The translations under genes were made by a program, and so were the position numbers. A DNA stretch of 64,000 bases from Flammeovirga sp. EKP202 (GTDB taxonomy: Bacteria > Bacteroidota > Bacteroidia > Cytophagales > Flammeovirgaceae), in contig NZ_JACVVP010000006.1 of assembly GCF_014534745.1 (NCBI RefSeq), forward strand, positions 1 to 64,000, read 5' to 3'. A model generated the notes under the pieces. The model saw only the letters and a list, made by a program, of their open reading frames with translations, was not told the DNA's origin and made no database searches. Of this stretch, positions 53,178-62,576 are shown piece after piece. Each line of letters starts with the position of its first letter. Within the stretch, counting starts at the first letter, position 1.

Positions 53178-56100
53178 ATGAGTATTGCAAAGTATTCCAT
53201 TGAAAATAAAAAAGTAATACACTTCTTTCTTGTTGTGTTGCTTGTTGCGGGTATTCAATCTTTCTTCAGTCTTGGTAAACAAGAAGATGCCCCATTTACC
53301 ATTAAACAAGTCATCATCACTACTGAATATCCTGGGGCTACTCAGTGGGAAGTTGAAGAATTGGTGACGGAAGTAATTGAAAAAGAACTTCAAAAAGTCG
53401 GTTACTTAAAACAAATCAAATCAGAATCCAGAAGAGGATTGTCTCAGATAGATGTAGAGATAGTTCCTAACTTTGAGCCTGATCAGCTCCAACAAAAATG
53501 GGATGAAATCAGACGTAGAGTAAGAGACGCAGAAATCAATCTACCAGAAGGTGCTGGTCCTGTAAACATCAATGACAACTTCGGTGACGTGCTGGGAATG
53601 TACTATGCACTAAAAGCGGAAAATGGTATTGATCCTGGAACATTGAGAGATTATGCGATTTATATTCAAAAGAGTTTAAAACCTATCAAAGGGGTGGCTA
53701 AAGTAGACCTTTACGGTGAACAACAACCCGTAATTGATGTGGAAATCTCTCAAACGAAATTAGCCAACTTAGGTGTAAGTCCTCAAGTAGTTTTTCAAAC
53801 CATAGAAAATCATAATAAAATAGTTCAAGGTGGTACTTTTAATTCAGGAAGAACTTCTCTAAAAGTAGATGCAACGAACTCTTTCACAAGTATTGAAGAC
53901 ATTCAGGAGTTAATCATAAAAGGTAAAAATGGACAACAGTTCCGTTTGAAAGACATTGCCACAGTAAAACAAGGTTTCCAAGACCCTGCCGATGTACTGA
54001 TGAGAGTGAGTGGACAACCTGCAATTGGTATTGCAGTCTCGAATGAAGCAGGATTGAACATTGTAGAAACAGGTGAAAAAGTAGATGCAAAACTTCAAGA
54101 ATTAAAAGGAACAATTCCTGTTGGTTTAGAGCTTGTGGGTATCTACCATGAAGATCAAGTGGCTCAAGAGGCCAATATGGATTTCATTGACAACTTAGTA
54201 ATGTCAGTAGTTATTGTAGTCTTGATCTTAATGTTTGCGATGGGTGTTCGTCCAAGTTTATTGATCGGTTCAAGTTTGGTGTTTGCCATTGTGACGACAC
54301 TTGTGTTTATGGAATACATTGGACTGACGCTTAACAGAACAACACTTGCTGCGATTATTATTGCCATGGGTATGTTGGTAGATAATGCCATTGTGGTGGC
54401 TGACAATGCTATTAACGCCATGAAAAAAGGAGTGAAGAAAAAAGAAGCCTTAATTAAAGGTGCTTCTATCCCTCAGTGGGGATTATTTGGTGCAACTTTT
54501 ATCGCTATCTTCTCTTTCCTTCCATTGGCTTTAGCAACGGATGATACTGCAGAGACAATCCAACCTTTATTCTATGTATTGTCGATCTCATTGTTACTGA
54601 GCTGGGTATTCGCCCTTACACAAACAGTGGTCTATGGTGATTTCATGTTGAAAGAGCCTAAAGAAACAGGTGATCCTTATGATAATGTGTTTTTTAAATC
54701 ATTCAAACGTTTAATTGAAAAGTTAATTCAATATAGATGGATGAGTTTAGGAGGTGTGATTGTCGTCTTTGTTGGGTTTGCAATATGGGGTAATTCAGTA
54801 AAACAAAGTTTCTTCCCATTTGTATCCAAACCTTTATTCAAAGTAGATTACTGGTTACCAACAGACACTCCTATCGATTTCACTTATGAGGATTCTAAAA
54901 AACTGGAAGATTTCTTATTGAGACAAGATGAGGTAGAGAAAGTATCGATCACCATCGGTAGTACTCCTCCAAGATATTACCTCGCTTCAGTGTCATGGAG
55001 TAGCACTAGAAACCTTGCTTCTTTCATGGTGGAAGTGAAAGATCCATCGATGTCTAATGAAGTAATGGAAAGAGCGCAGCAATTTGCTCAAGACAGTTTA
55101 CCACATGCTATTAGCGTATTCCAGTTATTTAAAGCAGCACCAACACCAAAAGCGGATATCGAAGCTTGTTTCACAGGTCCAGATCCAAAAGTGTTGAGAG
55201 AATTGGCAGAGGAGGCAAAAAATAGAATCGCTCATGTCAAAACTGCAAAGAATGTTAGAGATAACTGGCGTGAAAAAACTCCGATTTGGAAACCAATTTA
55301 TTCTGAAGAAAAAGGTAGAAGATTAGGAATTACGAAGGAACATATTGCCACAGCAACTAGAATGTTACGTGAAGGTGTTCAGGTAGGTGAATACAGAGAA
55401 AGAGATAAGAGAATGCCGATTCTTGTCAAAGAAAAAACAAGAAAGAATTACGATAACAGTAACCTAGGTACAATGCCCGTTTTCTCTGATGAAGGTAAAA
55501 TGGTGACACTTGATCAAATCGTAGACGACTATGAATACAAGTACGAGGAGGATTGGGTTTGGAGATTCAACCGTCAAAGAATGATCGCTGTACAATGTGA
55601 TGTAGTGATGGGATATGAAAGCCCTGAGGTAGAAAATGAGATCGTACCAATCATTGAGGCTATGGAACTTCCTGAAGGATATACACTCTTCTGGGACGGT
55701 CTTAAGAGGTACCAACAACAATCCAATGAGGCGATCTCTGCACCACTTCCAATTGCTGCAGTACTGATGCTAGGCGTATTGATTATCCTTTTCAAAGGAT
55801 TCAGAAAGCCGTTAGCCATCATCGCAATTTTACCATTGATCTGGGTGGGAATCATCTTAGGAATGAAAGTTTTCGGTCAGACTATCGGTTTCATGGCCAT
55901 CTTAGGTCTACTAGGTCTTGTAGGTATGGTAATTAAAAATGCCATCGTCTTGGTAGAACAAGTAGAGATAGAAATGGAGGCAGGTTTGAATGAATATGAT
56001 GCCTTAATTATGGCAGCCCTTTCAAGAACAATTCCGGTATCAATGGCAGCTGCAACGACCATTTTAGGTATGGCACCGATCATCACTGATCCATTATTCG

Positions 56101-56210
56101 GAGGTATGGCTGCCGCAATTATGGGAGGTTTATTTGCCGCAACAATTGCCACACTGGTAGTACTTCCAATTTTCTACGCGATTTTCTTCAACTTAAAAAA
56201 GGCTCAATAG
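53178..56210 (+). CDS. RND efflux inner-membrane permease (HAE family)
   Basis: The 1010-residue product has the twelve-span RND topology with two large periplasmic loops. The central span carries AIIIAMGMLVDNAIVVADNA (the VDNAIV proton-relay Asp region). The second half has LGLVGMVIKNAIVLVEQVE and PVSMAAATTILGMAPI. It resembles the hydrophobe/amphiphile exporters of the AcrB type. It begins 20 bp after the adaptor and ends 2 bp before the TolC-type gene. Confidence 0.94.
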   Translation: MSIAKYSIENKKVIHFFLVVLLVAGIQSFFSLGKQEDAPFTIKQVIITTEYPGATQWEVEELVTEVIEKELQKVGYLKQIKSESRRGLSQIDVEIVPNFEPDQLQQKWDEIRRRVRDAEINLPEGAGPVNINDNFGDVLGMYYALKAENGIDPGTLRDYAIYIQKSLKPIKGVAKVDLYGEQQPVIDVEISQTKLANLGVSPQVVFQTIENHNKIVQGGTFNSGRTSLKVDATNSFTSIEDIQELIIKGKNGQQFRLKDIATVKQGFQDPADVLMRVSGQPAIGIAVSNEAGLNIVETGEKVDAKLQELKGTIPVGLELVGIYHEDQVAQEANMDFIDNLVMSVVIVVLILMFAMGVRPSLLIGSSLVFAIVTTLVFMEYIGLTLNRTTLAAIIIAMGMLVDNAIVVADNAINAMKKGVKKKEALIKGASIPQWGLFGATFIAIFSFLPLALATDDTAETIQPLFYVLSISLLLSWVFALTQTVVYGDFMLKEPKETGDPYDNVFFKSFKRLIEKLIQYRWMSLGGVIVVFVGFAIWGNSVKQSFFPFVSKPLFKVDYWLPTDTPIDFTYEDSKKLEDFLLRQDEVEKVSITIGSTPPRYYLASVSWSSTRNLASFMVEVKDPSMSNEVMERAQQFAQDSLPHAISVFQLFKAAPTPKADIEACFTGPDPKVLRELAEEAKNRIAHVKTAKNVRDNWREKTPIWKPIYSEEKGRRLGITKEHIATATRMLREGVQVGEYRERDKRMPILVKEKTRKNYDNSNLGTMPVFSDEGKMVTLDQIVDDYEYKYEEDWVWRFNRQRMIAVQCDVVMGYESPEVENEIVPIIEAMELPEGYTLFWDGLKRYQQQSNEAISAPLPIAAVLMLGVLIILFKGFRKPLAIIAILPLIWVGIILGMKVFGQTIGFMAILGLLGLVGMVIKNAIVLVEQVEIEMEAGLNEYDALIMAALSRTIPVSMAAATTILGMAPIITDPLFGGMAAAIMGGLFAATIATLVVLPIFYAIFFNLKKAQ

Positions 56211-56212
56211 TC

Positions 56213-57523
56213 ATGAAAAAATATATTTTATTCGTCTTCACTGCTTTCTATTTTACATTTAATGTACAAGCTCAAGAAGTATTGAAAATAAAAGATTATA
56301 GACAAAAAGTTTTAGAATATAATCAAGATATCCAAGCTGCTCAAAAGCAAATCAGTGCTGCTGATGAGTACATTAAAGTAGCAAATAGTGATAAAGGGCC
56401 AAGAATTGATGCCGGTGCAAGTTACAGTTACACAGGCCGTCCGTTTGATCCAACTGGATTTAAGCCTAGCAATGCTCCTATTGGTGAATGGTTGCCGGTT
56501 CATCATAACTACAATGCCAATGTCACCATCAAACAGGATATCTATACAGGTGGTAGAATCAAGAGTTCTATCAAATTGGCACAGATGAAAAAGGAAATTG
56601 CTTCTGCTCACCGAGATTATACAGGTTCAGAATTATTGTTTTATGCTGATCAATTGTATTGGAAAAGTGTTGGAGATAAAGAAGCATTAGAATTGGCTCG
56701 TCAGTATCAAACATCAGTTCAAACGTTAGTAGATGTTGCTAAAAACAAGTACGAAGCTGAAATCGTAAGTAGAAATGATCTTTTGATGGCTGAAGTGAAG
56801 CTTAATGAAGCCGAACTTGAAGTATTAAAAGCACAAAACAACTACAATATCTCTATCATGAACTTGAACAGATTGATGGGAAAAGAGATTATTTCTTCAA
56901 CGATTGTAGAAGATACTGTAGATTTTTCTGAATTCATTTTCGATACGAATGATGTTGTAACAAGAGCTTTAGGACAAAGAGCAGAAATTAGACAGTCGCT
57001 TGCGGAAGTAAAGGCTACGCATGCTAATGCTGATTTGACCGCTTCAAAATATAAAGGTAACCTTCATGTGTTTGCCAAAGGTGTTTATGGAGCACCAAGT
57101 CCACAATTGGCCAACTCTCCTGAAGGTAACTACTATGCTGGTGCAGGATTCTCCATTCCAATTTATCATTCTAGTAAAAAGAAAAGAGAAATGGCTGCTC
57201 GAAAAATTGAATCTGAAATTGCAATTCTTAATAAAGAGAAAGTAACAGATCAAGTAATTTTAGATATCAATGAAGCAATGTACTTATTAGATGAAGCAGC
57301 AAAGAGAGTTCAATTAACAAATGCTTCTTTAGCAAAGGCGGATGAAAATTTAGATATGATCATTGATCGTTATAAAGACGGATTATCTCCGATCATCGAA
57401 GTGACAGATGCACAAGTAAATTGGCAATTAGCTTACGGTGAGTATATCGATGCAAAAGTAAAATACAAAGTAGCTTGTACAAATATTGAAAAAGCAAGCG
57501 GCGATTTATATCAATCCAAGTAA
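56213..57523 (+). CDS. TolC-family outer-membrane channel
   Basis: The 436-residue product has a signal peptide (FTAFYFTFNVQAQ) and two TolC half-repeats. NEAELEVLKAQNNYNISIMNLNRLMG ends the first, and the second ends with AKRVQLTNASLAKADENLDMIIDRYKDGLSPIIEVTDAQVNW and further helices. Probably trimeric. It is the third gene of a complete tripartite efflux operon, closed by the terminator at 57546. Confidence 0.93.
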   Translation: MKKYILFVFTAFYFTFNVQAQEVLKIKDYRQKVLEYNQDIQAAQKQISAADEYIKVANSDKGPRIDAGASYSYTGRPFDPTGFKPSNAPIGEWLPVHHNYNANVTIKQDIYTGGRIKSSIKLAQMKKEIASAHRDYTGSELLFYADQLYWKSVGDKEALELARQYQTSVQTLVDVAKNKYEAEIVSRNDLLMAEVKLNEAELEVLKAQNNYNISIMNLNRLMGKEIISSTIVEDTVDFSEFIFDTNDVVTRALGQRAEIRQSLAEVKATHANADLTASKYKGNLHVFAKGVYGAPSPQLANSPEGNYYAGAGFSIPIYHSSKKKREMAARKIESEIAILNKEKVTDQVILDINEAMYLLDEAAKRVQLTNASLAKADENLDMIIDRYKDGLSPIIEVTDAQVNWQLAYGEYIDAKVKYKVACTNIEKASGDLYQSK

Positions 57524-57545
57524 TGAAGTGATGTATTAATGAGTG

Positions 57546-57574
57546 AAGGGGTCAACAAAAGTTGGCTCCTTTTA
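57546..57574 (+). terminator. Intrinsic terminator of the RND operon
   Basis: AAGGGGTCAAC (57546-57556) pairs with GTTGGCTCCTT (57561-57571) with one mismatch, followed by TTTATTATT. Confidence 0.75.
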
Positions 57575-57597
57575 TTATTATTCTTAATTATATAACG

Positions 57598-57633
57598 TAA
57601 AAAAGTCATCCCACTTCACATTATCGGGATGAC
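57598..57633 (-). terminator. Minus-strand terminator without an assigned gene
   Basis: GTCATCCC (57605-57612) pairs with GGGATGAC (57626-57633). On the minus strand TTTTTTAC follows. The nearest minus-strand gene (AraC) has its own terminator 420 bp upstream, so a short separate transcript probably ends here. Confidence 0.55.
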
Positions 57634-58051
57634 AATTTAAATAAAGTAATTTGTAACTCATAAAAAATGACTAACAATAGTACTATGATCACTACATAAT
57701 AACCTTTTATCTAATCTCCTTTTTTGCTTTAAAAATGGAGAAAGTCATACAATAAAATGAATGAGGAGGATTAGTCAAGATTCGCACATGAAGGTGCATA
57801 TGTATAGCATAAAAAAATCATAAGGTAATAAAAAAATTCCAGCGTATTTGATGCTTAGAAGATTATGACTGAAACGGTGTCCTCTTCTTCAGCATTAATG
57901 TACCACTAATGTAAAAGATATTTTATTGTCCACAAAAATGTGTGGAATATTACATTCGTATTTTTAACATATTTTTTAATTTAATCGTATTTTATATTTA
58001 ATTTTAAAAAACATAACCTTTAAAAACACATTTCACCATCACCTATACTCT

Positions 58052-58096
58052 AAAAAAAGTGAAAAGTTCAACAAAGTAAAATACTCTATTGAACTT
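58052..58096 (-). terminator. Intrinsic terminator of the AraC gene
   Basis: AAGTTCAA (58064-58071) pairs with TTGAACTT (58089-58096). TTTTCACTTTTTTT follows on the minus strand, 24 bp after the AraC stop. Confidence 0.7.
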
Positions 58097-58120
58097 AAGA
58101 TAAGAAGTAAATAGTTGATT

Positions 58121-59095
58121 CTAGGCTAACATATATTCTGGATCTCTTTTATATTCTTTAGGAGAAATATTAAACCTTTTCTTAAAAACCATTGAAAAAT
58201 GACTCGAACTAGAATACCCTAAATCTGATGCGATCATTGACATCGTTTTATTACTTTTCAATAACAATTCTCTTGATTTATTTAACCTAATATCTTGGTG
58301 ATATTGATGGATAGTTGTTCCAAATACTTCTTTAAACAATACTCTTAATCGACTTTCACTCAATCCTACCTCTTTCGTGAGGTCATCAATTAACACAGGT
58401 TTATCGATCACTTTCTCCAAAATTTCTTTAGTTTTCATTACAGGCTGAACATTCAAATCCATTTCACGTACTTGTTGAGCCTCTTCCCTTTCATTTATTT
58501 TCATGAAAAACTCTGATATCAAATATTTCGCATAGACTTCAGACATTTCAAGGGCAAATAGATCTGTCTTATTGATTGAAAAGAAACGATCAAAAATTTC
58601 GATCATGCGAGGTGTAAAACGTTCCTGCAAGTAAAAGGAAGTATGAAAACTGTATTTCTTTGTCAGCTTCTCCGATTTTTTTATGTACTGCTCAAACTTG
58701 TCTTTTTTAATACGGATAATTATCATTTTCCTTGCCTTGCCTTTACTTACTTTCCATTCTAAATTGGACTGGTAATTCACACAAAATGCACCTAAAGCAT
58801 TGAACTCAAAAGCCGATTCATCCTGTACTGCTGAAGGGTTAAGCATTCCTGAAATTGGGTTACCTAACGCTAATGCTATGTATTCCTTATTTTGAGTCTT
58901 AGGAGAAGCTTCAAAAATAAGATCTGAATACAAATCAAAATCAAACTTTAGCATCTCAAGATAATCTGTACTTTTATAGCCTTGAATTGTTCCTTTTGCC
59001 TTTTCATTGTTAAAATGAACAGTAGTATTGATCACTTTTCCATTAAAGACTGTAGCCCATTGATTTAAAACAGTAGAAAGTGTAGAGGTTTCCAT
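58121..59095 (-). CDS. AraC-family transcriptional regulator
   Basis: The 324-residue product has a C-terminal AraC domain (residues about 220-320): KPVLIDDLTKEVGLSESRLRVLFKEVFG with IHQYHQDIRLNKSRELL, then SMIASDLGYSSSSHFSMVFKKRFNISPKEYK. The N-terminal 200 residues have no recognised sensor domain. It lies between the RND operon and a DUF481-like barrel gene and is divergent from the latter; control of the efflux genes is possible but unproven. Confidence 0.9.
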   Translation of the reverse strand: METSTLSTVLNQWATVFNGKVINTTVHFNNEKAKGTIQGYKSTDYLEMLKFDFDLYSDLIFEASPKTQNKEYIALALGNPISGMLNPSAVQDESAFEFNALGAFCVNYQSNLEWKVSKGKARKMIIIRIKKDKFEQYIKKSEKLTKKYSFHTSFYLQERFTPRMIEIFDRFFSINKTDLFALEMSEVYAKYLISEFFMKINEREEAQQVREMDLNVQPVMKTKEILEKVIDKPVLIDDLTKEVGLSESRLRVLFKEVFGTTIHQYHQDIRLNKSRELLLKSNKTMSMIASDLGYSSSSHFSMVFKKRFNISPKEYKRDPEYMLA

Positions 59096-59400
59096 ATTTT
59101 TTTAAATGATAATTGTTTTTGAATTAGAATTTCACACATCTTGAACCACCTTGAGTGAGAAAATTATTTCATCACTATTACAGGTAGCATTATTAGTAAC
59201 GGTAAATAACATTGTTACTTTTTGCAGAATTTGATCATCTTCTATCAAATAATGATTATCATCACCGGTTTAACAATTGTTTAAAGAACGTCACACTCTT
59301 TTTTAAACAATTGACCTACATCTACTTAAAAATTCTGTTTTTTAATTTGTAAAATACTTCTCTACTTTTGATGTATAATCTAATCTGAACATTCACTTCA
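59096..59400. other. Divergent intergenic region with a promoter motif
   Basis: The 305-bp region has no gene. TACTTTTG (59363-59370) matches TAnnTTTG upstream of the barrel gene. TTTG at 59346-59349 is too close for a normal -33 box. Confidence 0.45.
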
Positions 59401-60180
59401 ATGCGATATTTACTGCTCTTCATTACTTTTTTAATTTCCTATTCTCTTCAAGGTCAAATCTTAAACATCGAAAAAACACGACTCGATGAGGGAGACTCTG
59501 TTCGCTGGGTGGGCAACATTTCTTTGAATTATAGATTAATCAATCAGCAAATAACCACACAAGGCGGAGGATTGAAAACGAACTTTGCAAGAGTAGGAAA
59601 AGTCAATGATTTAATCTTGATTACAGACCTCTCATTTCTGAACTCTGAAGGCTTTGATCTTCTTCAAAACGGATTCTTACATGGTAGAATGGAATTTCTA
59701 AAAAATAGAAGATTATCTTATGAGGTATTTACGCAACTTCAATTCGATCAGGTGAAAGGGATGAACGAACGCTTTTTACTAGGCGGAAATTTTAGGTACA
59801 GTCCCATTAAAAGTAAAAAAAGCTTTTTGGCAATTGGTGTGGGTACTTTTTATGAAAATGAGGACTGGCATTGGGAGTCAGAACAAGATGGAGAAACTAT
59901 TGTTACTAAAGCAAGGCCTTCTATTGCTCGATGGAATACTTATATAACCTATAGGGCAGATTTTTCTGATAATGTATTCTTTAATATAATGTCCTACTTC
60001 CAAACAAAATATAGTAATGTTAGAGAGTACAGAATTAGTGTTTTAGCCAATCTCAATATCAAAATATCAAAGAAATTATACTTCAATAATAACTTTACGT
60101 TGTGGTATGAGAATCACCCCTATGTGCCCATCGATAAACTGAATTATAGCATTAAAAATGGGATTGGATACAATTTCTAA
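59401..60180 (+). CDS. DUF481-like outer-membrane protein
   Basis: The 259-residue product has a signal peptide (LLLFITFLISYSLQG-QIL) and a beta-rich body with the DUF481 pattern: VGNISLNYRLINQQ, LLQNGFLHGRMEFLKNRRLSYEVFTQLQFD, RFLLGGNFRYSPI and YFQTKYSNVREYRISVLANLNI. It ends with aromatic F (GYNF), as barrel proteins do. DUF481 proteins are small outer-membrane barrels of unknown role. Confidence 0.85.
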   Translation: MRYLLLFITFLISYSLQGQILNIEKTRLDEGDSVRWVGNISLNYRLINQQITTQGGGLKTNFARVGKVNDLILITDLSFLNSEGFDLLQNGFLHGRMEFLKNRRLSYEVFTQLQFDQVKGMNERFLLGGNFRYSPIKSKKSFLAIGVGTFYENEDWHWESEQDGETIVTKARPSIARWNTYITYRADFSDNVFFNIMSYFQTKYSNVREYRISVLANLNIKISKKLYFNNNFTLWYENHPYVPIDKLNYSIKNGIGYNF

Positions 60181-60207
60181 ACCCTCTCATTCTTATAAAG
60201 AAAAAAG

Positions 60208-60247
60208 AAAAGCCTCTTCAATCTTAAATGAGTTGAAGAGGCTTTTT
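60208..60247. terminator. Bidirectional terminator
   Basis: AAAGCCTCTTCAA (60209-60221) pairs with TTGAAGAGGCTTT (60233-60245), with T-runs on both strands, between the convergent barrel and secreted-protein genes. Confidence 0.85.
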
Positions 60248-60268
60248 ACTTTACAATATCTATTGCTT

Positions 60269-60814
60269 TTAATTCTCTTGAATATAAAAACGTACAACTT
60301 CACGTTGACGATTGATGTTTGTTGTCCCACCTGAAAGGCTATGCGACTCATATCTTAAGAGTAACCCCTCTTTTGAAACAATAAACTCAATCCATTTATT
60401 TGTTCCTTTAATATCCGTGGCGCCCTGTAAAAGTACTTTCACTTTGTAAGAAGACAAACCCAAGTAGCTGATCTCGTTAGCCTCTACTTTATTTGATGTA
60501 TCCTCTAAATAGCCTAAAATATCTCTTCTGATTTTACTCTTGAAATACGGTAGTCCTAAATAATCAGAGTTAGCATTGTATACTTGCATGTCCCAATCTT
60601 GATTAATGAATTCTATCGCATAGAAATCATCTTTTGCGTGTACAATACGAGCCTCGATGTTGACATAATCTTGGGAACCAAAAGCTGTTGAAAGTACATC
60701 AACGTTATAAGGTAAGCCATCTGAAGAAGATTGTTGCAGTGTTTCTTTGATATCTTTTACTGGAGGTTCTACGAAGTAATTAAAAAGAAATGTAAGTAAA
60801 AATAATAGTTTCAT
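60269..60814 (-). CDS. Secreted protein, possibly LolA-like fold
   Basis: The 181-residue product has a signal-like start (LLFLLTFLFNYFVEP). The order of strands in EANEISYLGLSSYKVKVLL and KWIEFIVSKEGLLLRYES recalls the outer-membrane lipoprotein-sorting (LolA-like) fold, but this is a weak likeness. It is upstream of another secreted protein on the same strand with a 68-bp gap. Confidence 0.6.
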   Translation of the reverse strand: MKLLFLLTFLFNYFVEPPVKDIKETLQQSSSDGLPYNVDVLSTAFGSQDYVNIEARIVHAKDDFYAIEFINQDWDMQVYNANSDYLGLPYFKSKIRRDILGYLEDTSNKVEANEISYLGLSSYKVKVLLQGATDIKGTNKWIEFIVSKEGLLLRYESHSLSGGTTNINRQREVVRFYIQEN

Positions 60815-60882
60815 CTGTTAATAATTTGAATGAAATTGACTTAAATAATATGTTTGTGATTAAAAATTATGCCTTTTTTGAC

Positions 60883-61272
60883 TTAGTTTGTCTTGTACAT
60901 GGCACCATTCCACATAAAGGTCAAACTACCAGCCTTTTCTATAACCACAATTTCTAAATTTTTATTTTTTTTATTTCTCCAAACAAGCTGAGTTTTCCCT
61001 TTTACAGTATAACCTTCCAATTCTTCTATCCTCTCCTCATAGCTTCTTAGGTTTTCATCAACAAAGTTAAGCGTCATGCTCTCTTCACTTTTTTTGTAAT
61101 GTAAAACCACTTGTCGTGCAGAGATATTGATGCCATCATTGATCACTTCTACTATTTTTTCATTCATCTGACACCTTCCCCCTTCAAAATAAAAGTCCAA
61201 GAGCTTTTGTTGTGCATGTGAATTGAATGATATAAATAGAAAAAAGAATAGAATTATAGTGTGCTTATTCAT
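60883..61272 (-). CDS. Secreted protein of unknown function
   Basis: With the ATG at 61272 the product is 129 residues and has a clear signal peptide (TIILFFFLFISFNSHAQ-QKL). The longer reading to 61341 would put 23 extra residues before the signal and is rejected. The mature part (YFEGGRCQMNEKIVEVINDG, LEIVVIEKAGSLTFMWNG) has no recognised domain. Confidence 0.65.
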   Translation of the reverse strand: MNKHTIILFFFLFISFNSHAQQKLLDFYFEGGRCQMNEKIVEVINDGINISARQVVLHYKKSEESMTLNFVDENLRSYEERIEELEGYTVKGKTQLVWRNKKNKNLEIVVIEKAGSLTFMWNGAMYKTN

Positions 61273-61358
61273 ACGTGTTATTTTTGATCCTACCAAATCT
61301 AAAAAAATCTTAAATGAAATAAAAGCAGTCACCCAATTCAAAAACTATTGAATCTGTA

Positions 61359-62402
61359 TCAAGTACTTTCTCTCTCAATCAAAGAAATGGGTAGTTTTTT
61401 TAATATAGCCATAGGGATAAATATTTTACCTTGATTTTTTGCATCCTTCATTGCGTTCATTCGGTCAATCAAAAGGTTGGCAGCCACAAAGCCCATTTCT
61501 TGTGCTGGCTGATTAATAGTGGTCAATGATGGATTAAATAATTCTCCCATATCATCACCGGAAATTCCCATAACGGCAATTTTTTGAGGAATTTCAATCC
61601 CCCTTTTTTGTAAAAGGCGTATTACCCTAAAGGCAATTGGGTCATTCAAAGCCACAATAGCATCTGGCTTTTCTTTCAATACCATCAACTTATCCAATGC
61701 TTGCCCAACTGAACGGCGCAAATCCAAAGTAGGTACTATCAAATCTGCCGACGTCCCAAAGCCATTCCTTTCCATGGCTGTTCTATATCCTTTTAATCGT
61801 TGTTGAGAAATGTACAAATCCTCCGGTCCTGCTATAAATGCTATTCTTTTATACCCCTTATTGATAAGATGGTTCGTCGCTTGATAACCCGCCTCAAAAT
61901 CATCTACAATAACTCTCGGAATAGGCAACTCTGATTTCGGTAAAATTCGATCAAAAACAACAATAGGCACCTCCTCTTCCATGGCTTTTTTAAGGTGTAG
62001 ATCACTTTTCGTATTGAATGACAAAGAAATAAGAATACCATCCACTTGTCTATCCAATAAAATATCTATGCACTCTTTCTCTTTCTGCTCTTGTTCATCA
62101 CTATGTACAATGATCAGATCATACCCCAAAGGTTTTAAGAATTGCTCAATCCCCAGAATAACTCTTCCAAAAAAAGGAACCGTTAATTCAGGTATAATCA
62201 CTCCGATCAAATACGATTTCTTACTCGCTAACCCTGCCGCTAATACACTTTTTTTATAACCGATTTTTTCGGCAAGCTCCAAAACCTTCTTTTTGGTCAT
62301 GGGATTTACGTCCTCCGCTCCTCTTATTGCTCTTGAAACTGTAGAGACAGAAATGTCTAATCTCCTAGCAATATCCTTTATGGTTGGCTTTCTTTTTTTC
62401 AT
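61359..62402 (-). CDS. LacI-family transcriptional regulator
   Basis: With the ATG at 62402 the product is 347 residues and begins MKKRKPTIKDIARRLDISVSTVSRAI, the LacI helix-turn-helix. The hinge helix region and the periplasmic-binding-type sensor domain (IGVIIPELTVPFFGRVILGIEQ to INQPAQEMGFVAANLLIDRM) follow. A longer reading to 62435 adds residues before the HTH. It is divergent from galK-galT and most likely represses the galactose genes by binding at 62454-62467. Confidence 0.93.
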   Translation of the reverse strand: MKKRKPTIKDIARRLDISVSTVSRAIRGAEDVNPMTKKKVLELAEKIGYKKSVLAAGLASKKSYLIGVIIPELTVPFFGRVILGIEQFLKPLGYDLIIVHSDEQEQKEKECIDILLDRQVDGILISLSFNTKSDLHLKKAMEEEVPIVVFDRILPKSELPIPRVIVDDFEAGYQATNHLINKGYKRIAFIAGPEDLYISQQRLKGYRTAMERNGFGTSADLIVPTLDLRRSVGQALDKLMVLKEKPDAIVALNDPIAFRVIRLLQKRGIEIPQKIAVMGISGDDMGELFNPSLTTINQPAQEMGFVAANLLIDRMNAMKDAKNQGKIFIPMAILKKLPISLIEREST

Positions 62403-62453
62403 ACCCAAAATTACAAAAATCTCGAAAATAAACACGTCAAAAATTACCGAGAA

Positions 62454-62467
62454 CGTTACCGGTAACG
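62454..62467. promoter_or_regulatory. Candidate LacI-type operator
   Basis: CGTTACCGGTAACG is a perfect 14-bp palindrome with the central CpG-symmetric form of LacI-family sites. A half-site TTACCG lies at 62444-62449. The 9-bp arms TCGAAAATA (62422-62430) and TATTTTCGA (62469-62477) form an additional inverted repeat around it. It sits between the LacI gene and galK. Confidence 0.7.
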
Positions 62468-62576
62468 CTATTTTCGAAATTCATTAAGTGTTTATTTGTC
62501 CTTTAAAATAAAACCCATCATGTTTGAACCATCGAAATGAAATAAACGATATTTTTAAACTAAAAAATAAAGCAAC

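Larger units (their letters stand above)
57524..58120. other. 600-bp region between the RND operon and AraC gene
   Basis: It holds the RND terminator, a minus-strand terminator at 57598-57633 with no annotated gene before it, an AraC terminator at 58052-58096, and a 10-codon minus-strand reading frame at 57863-57895. A CCACA/TGTGG hairpin lies near 57930. The rest is AT-rich and shows no gene. Confidence 0.55.
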
